Shown here in pieces: positions 60,428 to 64,000 of a stretch of DNA of 64,000 bases. The translations under genes were made by a program, and so were the position numbers. How positions within the stretch are numbered: position 1 is the first letter of the stretch; each line of letters begins with the position of its first letter. Source of the stretch: Cryptomeria japonica (lineage: Eukaryota > Streptophyta > Pinopsida > Cupressales > Cupressaceae); assembly GCF_030272615.1 (NCBI RefSeq), contig NC_081412.1:689074083-689138082 (forward strand), given 5' to 3'. Below the pieces are notes generated by a model. That model ran no database searches, was not told where the DNA came from, and saw only the letters and a list, made by a program, of their open reading frames with translations.

Positions 60428-60526
60428 AAACTAGAAAGAAGAGGCTTCGTGAATTAATTAAATAAATTAAAATATATATTTAATTAATAGAGGAAATCAG
60501 GATAAAATAATTAAATGAATAATTAA
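60428..60526. other. AT-rich spacer between family L and family D elements
   Basis: About 100 bp of ATTAATTAAAT-rich DNA, the continuation of the sequence interrupted at 52669. Confidence 0.5.
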
Positions 60527-61919
60527 TGTTGTCACATAAATCTGTCCATTTTTATTAAATGAATAATTTCTATTTATTTGATTAAAAACCCACTAGCCAT
60601 CAGTTAATTAAATTAATATTTAATTAATTCATCTTCAAAACATTCTCCTATTAATTAAATAAATTGTTTTAATTAATTCATTAAACCAAATTCACAATCA
60701 ATTAAATGAATAAATCCTATTTATTTCATTTAATCACCTTTCTTCTTTTAAATAAATTGAATAAAACATTTATTTAAATCATTAAATCCCCCCCACTTGC
60801 ATTCTCCTAAAAATGCAACTTGCACCTATTTGTTGAAATAAATGAATTTTATTTTAATAAAAATCATATTTTCTCTCACCCACCAAACCTACTTGCAATC
60901 CTAAACCCTTTCTAGATTCTTCTAACCCCTTCCTAATTAGCCTAATCCATCCCCTAAACATTGTCATATTCCTAAGCAACTTGGAGTCACTTCTCAAAAA
61001 CTTCAAAGTCTTTGAAAAACATTTAATGCTTTATGTGTCCAACAAGCTAACCTCTAAAGTCTTCCAAACCACTAATGTCTCTTACATGACCATTTATGGT
61101 TAAATCCACTTGCACCCATGGTTAGGGACTTTGACCCTTAACTCAACCCTCATGTAACCCATGTGTCTCTTCAAGCATTTATTGCTTTGACCATGGTTAT
61201 CCTCACTAACTCTTGCACAAGAGTTTATCCATTGGATAAAAGCATTATTCTTTGAATAATGAATTTGTCCATTCAACTCAACCTTAACCTTACCTCTCAA
61301 GTTAACCCTCAGGTCATGTCAAGCATTTAATGCTTATTCCCTCTCCTCTCAACCCATCTCATGTTGACCCTTGCTGAGATTACTCAATCTCAACCATCCA
61401 TTACTCCATTTTTCCTATAAATAGAGCCCATTTCTTCATAATCCAGATCCTAAAAAACTTGTATGCATTTACATTATAGTCATTTTTAGAAAGAGCATTT
61501 AGTATAAATCAATCATATTCACTCTTTTGGTTTAAAATCAACACCAGCTAATTAGATAATCTCTTATTTTAGCTTTTGTTCACATTTGCATAGCATTTAG
61601 TTAATCATCTTTCATCTTGAACCTCCATAAGACATCCATAGTACAAAAAACTGCTGAGAGCTACACTAATTTGAAACTTGGAGAGGAGAGGAACAAGGGA
61701 GGAGGAGCTACAAGCATGGTGGAAGGCATTTGGAGATGTCTCCTTGCATTTATTTTCATAGTTAAATGCTTCATTATGTTTTTAGTGTCTCTCTTGGTAT
61801 ACCTGCTTAGATTAGTCTTTGGTTGATTAACACTAACATTTCTCTTTGTTTCTTGTGCTTCTTATGTGTTATACGACCACAGGTTTTTGTCTAACATAAT
61901 CCCATTTTGTAGAGCATCA
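60527..61919 (+). repeat. 5' LTR of plus-strand family D element
   Basis: 1,393 bp, TGTTGTCACATAAATCTG to GAGCATCA, homologous to the solo LTR at 39456-40946. A clear TATAAATA box (61416-61423) precedes the region encoding the transcribed part. Confidence 0.85.
61416..61423 (+). promoter_or_regulatory. Family D LTR TATA box
   Basis: CCTATAAATAGAGCCC, strong plant TATA context, conserved in the inverted solo LTR at 39941-39948. Confidence 0.65.
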
Positions 61920-64000
61920 TTTGGTGAGCCTGATGTGAATCGAAAAGCAACCTTAAACTAATTACTATTTTAATTGACACACAGGTCGTGCTTTGACACT
62001 TTTGTTCACGCTTTAGCGCTATCACAATTTAGTCTTTTAGCGATATTGTTTCCCCAATAGCGCTATTGTCCCAAAATTAGCGCTTTTGTTTATATTATAG
62101 CGCTATTGTCCCTTAAGTAGTGCTTTTGTTCCAATACTAGCGCTTTTGGCTCTCTGTGTAATAATTTATTTTAGCGCTTTTGTACTTCTTGTTGCACTTT
62201 TGTGTCAAATAGTGCTTATGTTCTCACGTAGGGTAGAGCTATTGTAACAGAGCATTGTAAAAAATGCCTTGTAACCGAAAAATCAAAACTTTTTAGGCTT
62301 GTAGAGGCCCACCATGTATGTGGATTTTACTGACTTTTTATTTCTTGTGCAGGTTTGAACTAACCCATTTTATTTCTTAAGATTTTAGAAATTCACTTTT
62401 CTTTTTTTATTGCAAGTTAAAATCAACTCAAATTTCATTTGGTGCTTTAAAACTCACAACAAACTTTGATTTTCTTGCAAGTTAGGGAATTCAAATTTTA
62501 TTTTGGTGTTTAAAACTCAATAAGACAAATTTTGATTTTCTTGCGTCAACTCAAGCTAAAATTCACAAATCCACACTTTGTTTTGGGCAAATAAAAAGAA
62601 CAATCAACTTGTTTTGTTTTTCAAAGTGATTTACTTCAAAGCAAACATGCTTTTCATTCAGTTGACCAAGATTTCATTTTTCTAGTTTACTAAACATATT
62701 TCCTTTGAAGGATAAAAAGAACACCATGACTGTTGGAGCAACATCTCCAAATAGTTAGATCACCATTGCAATGATAAGTTAAAAAGAACAAGTGGCTTTT
62801 GTGTTTGGCGCACTTTTTGCAAAAAGTTTGTCGAGTGGTCCTACTTCTAACACACACTATCCTCTCCCTTGGCTTTCGTGGTCCTAGGTGCAAGAGAAAA
62901 GTGTTAGTAACACTCAAAGTTTATATTTTTAAGAGAGGTCTGCCAAGAGACACATCACTCTTGGGAACGACCTCGCATGGTAAATCCTTCAAGTTGTTAT
63001 AAAAATCAGGTGTGAACGAAAGTTGTAGCCTTAGGTATAGTTGTTCCTACAATGTAACTTGCCGAAAGGACAAATGGGCCCCACCACAAGTTACAAGGCT
63101 CTTAAGTGAGTCACTGCAAAATGAACTTATATCCAAAAACATCAAAATTACTAAACACCTTTTTATGTAGAAACCCACTTGTTCTATTGATTGAGGATAT
63201 TTGTGATAAATTCAATGCAAGAGCATAGATGGTTTTGCTCCCAAGATACTCACCATACATATAGTAGAAACATAACTTTTTGAAAGGTTACTTGTAGCCT
63301 GATAAAAGTGGTGACTCCCCCATCATAGGGATCATCTATTTGTTATGCTCGTGCAAGACTTAGTATATCACATCCTTACCTGCCACGATGAGATTCATAA
63401 GGTATGTAGTACCAAAGTTGAAGAAATATCAAGATGTGGGATGAAATTATCGCAACTGGCCATTTGACCTTAGGGATAAAGTGTGTTTGAAGTGTCTTCA
63501 TTTTGTGTCAAGACCAGTGATAAATTGAGCCGACTTTAGACTTTTTGGAAAAAACATACTCAAAAACATTTGGAAGGAAAGGGTCCTAAAATTCCAAAGA
63601 TTGGGTTGATCTAGACCCACACTTGTGCCTTTTGAGGAAAAATTCTTGTGTTTGTGTGCTTGCTTTATTTTCTTGTCAAAGAAAAATAAAAAATCCAATT
63701 CCAAAACAAGTATTCATCCAACAAAAAATTTTCACAAACATTTTCAAATACCAACAAAAATAAAAAAAAGTTCAAACATCAAAAGTATCAAACTATATGA
63801 CCATTCTTCACATCTTGAGAAAGAAGAATCTTCATCAACACATCAATTTGAAGAAAATACTATTGAGCTCAAAGGCTTTCATCAAAAGAAGGAAATTTTT
63901 CTATCTTAATAGACAAATCTTTGCCTCACATGGAACCTTCTTACGTCACATGCGTCTACATCTTCAAGGAAAATCTAACAAATTTGATCAAGCGTCTTTA
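61920..64000 (+). mobile_element. Family D element leader (runs off window)
   Basis: Starts with PBS-like TGGTGAGCCTGATGTGAAT (61922-61940). No gag-like ORF has begun by 64000. The only notable open stretch, 63625-63909, is Lys/Ser-rich and unassigned. The tandem TAGCGCTTTTGT array is at 62010-62215. Confidence 0.6.
62010..62215 (+). repeat. TAGCGCTTTTGT tandem array in family D leader
   Basis: TAGCGCTATTGT or TAGCGCTTTTGT recurs about every 18-25 bp, separated by short variable spacers, at least eight times. A lone unit also occurs at about 21170. Confidence 0.75.

Noticed and set aside
62010-62215. CRISPR-like array of short repeats and spacers
   Set aside because: Units are short, degenerate and irregularly spaced within a plant retroelement leader. 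No cas genes.

Overview
This window looks like intergenic DNA from a large, retrotransposon-rich seed-plant nuclear genome. A conifer or other gymnosperm is my inference; no organism marker proves it. It is AT-rich and almost entirely nested or abutting LTR retrotransposons and their debris. There is one intact host gene with introns, an NRT1/PTR-family (NPF) transporter on the minus strand at about 46.0-49.0 kb. There are no bacterial, viral or organellar gene blocks.

Layout. 1-2827: 3' end of a plus-strand gag-only LTR element (family L), with a broken ORF and an LTR. 2828-12348: a minus-strand Ty3/gypsy-like element (family A). It has two related LTR segments (4998-7188 and 10110-12348) carrying a self-complementary GGTAGC array, and a non-coding interior. 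12349-18454: a plus-strand Ty1/copia element with decayed gag-PR-IN-RT-RH. Its 5' LTR is reduced to its last 22 bp, where it meets family A. 19535-21130: a solo copia LTR with a perfect 5-bp target duplication. About 21.1-23.3 kb: AT-rich LTR-like DNA ending in a gypsy-type terminus. 23303-28299: a plus-strand gag-only element (family C) whose gag is full of in-frame stops. 29290-35876: a complete minus-strand, non-autonomous copia-like element with TSD TCAAA. It has a coiled-coil/four-zinc-knuckle ORF1 and a ~1,120-codon ORF2 that I cannot match to any retroelement domain. 39456-40946: a solo LTR of family D with TSD TTAGC. 43.2-45.3 kb: scraps of copia and LINE-type RNase H. 46043-48993: the NPF gene. 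About 50.4 kb: a tRNA-derived SINE candidate. 52675-60422: a complete minus-strand family L element with TSD TATTT, twin 1,212-bp LTRs and one intact 1,136-codon gag/protease-like ORF but no polymerase. 60527-64000: the 5' LTR and leader of a plus-strand family D element that runs out of the window.

How the parts relate. Three families here (L, C and the 29-36 kb copia-like element) keep LTRs, a primer-binding site and gag-like or unknown ORFs but lack reverse transcriptase and integrase, so they must be mobilised in trans. The 29-36 kb element shares its PBS type and its polypurine tract with the nearby copia element that does carry pol-derived sequence, making that family a plausible helper. 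Most in-frame stops in the dead ORFs fit C-to-T change of CAG, CAA, CGA or TGG codons, as expected for methylated, silenced elements. The strongest candidate for something undescribed is ORF2 of the 29-36 kb element.
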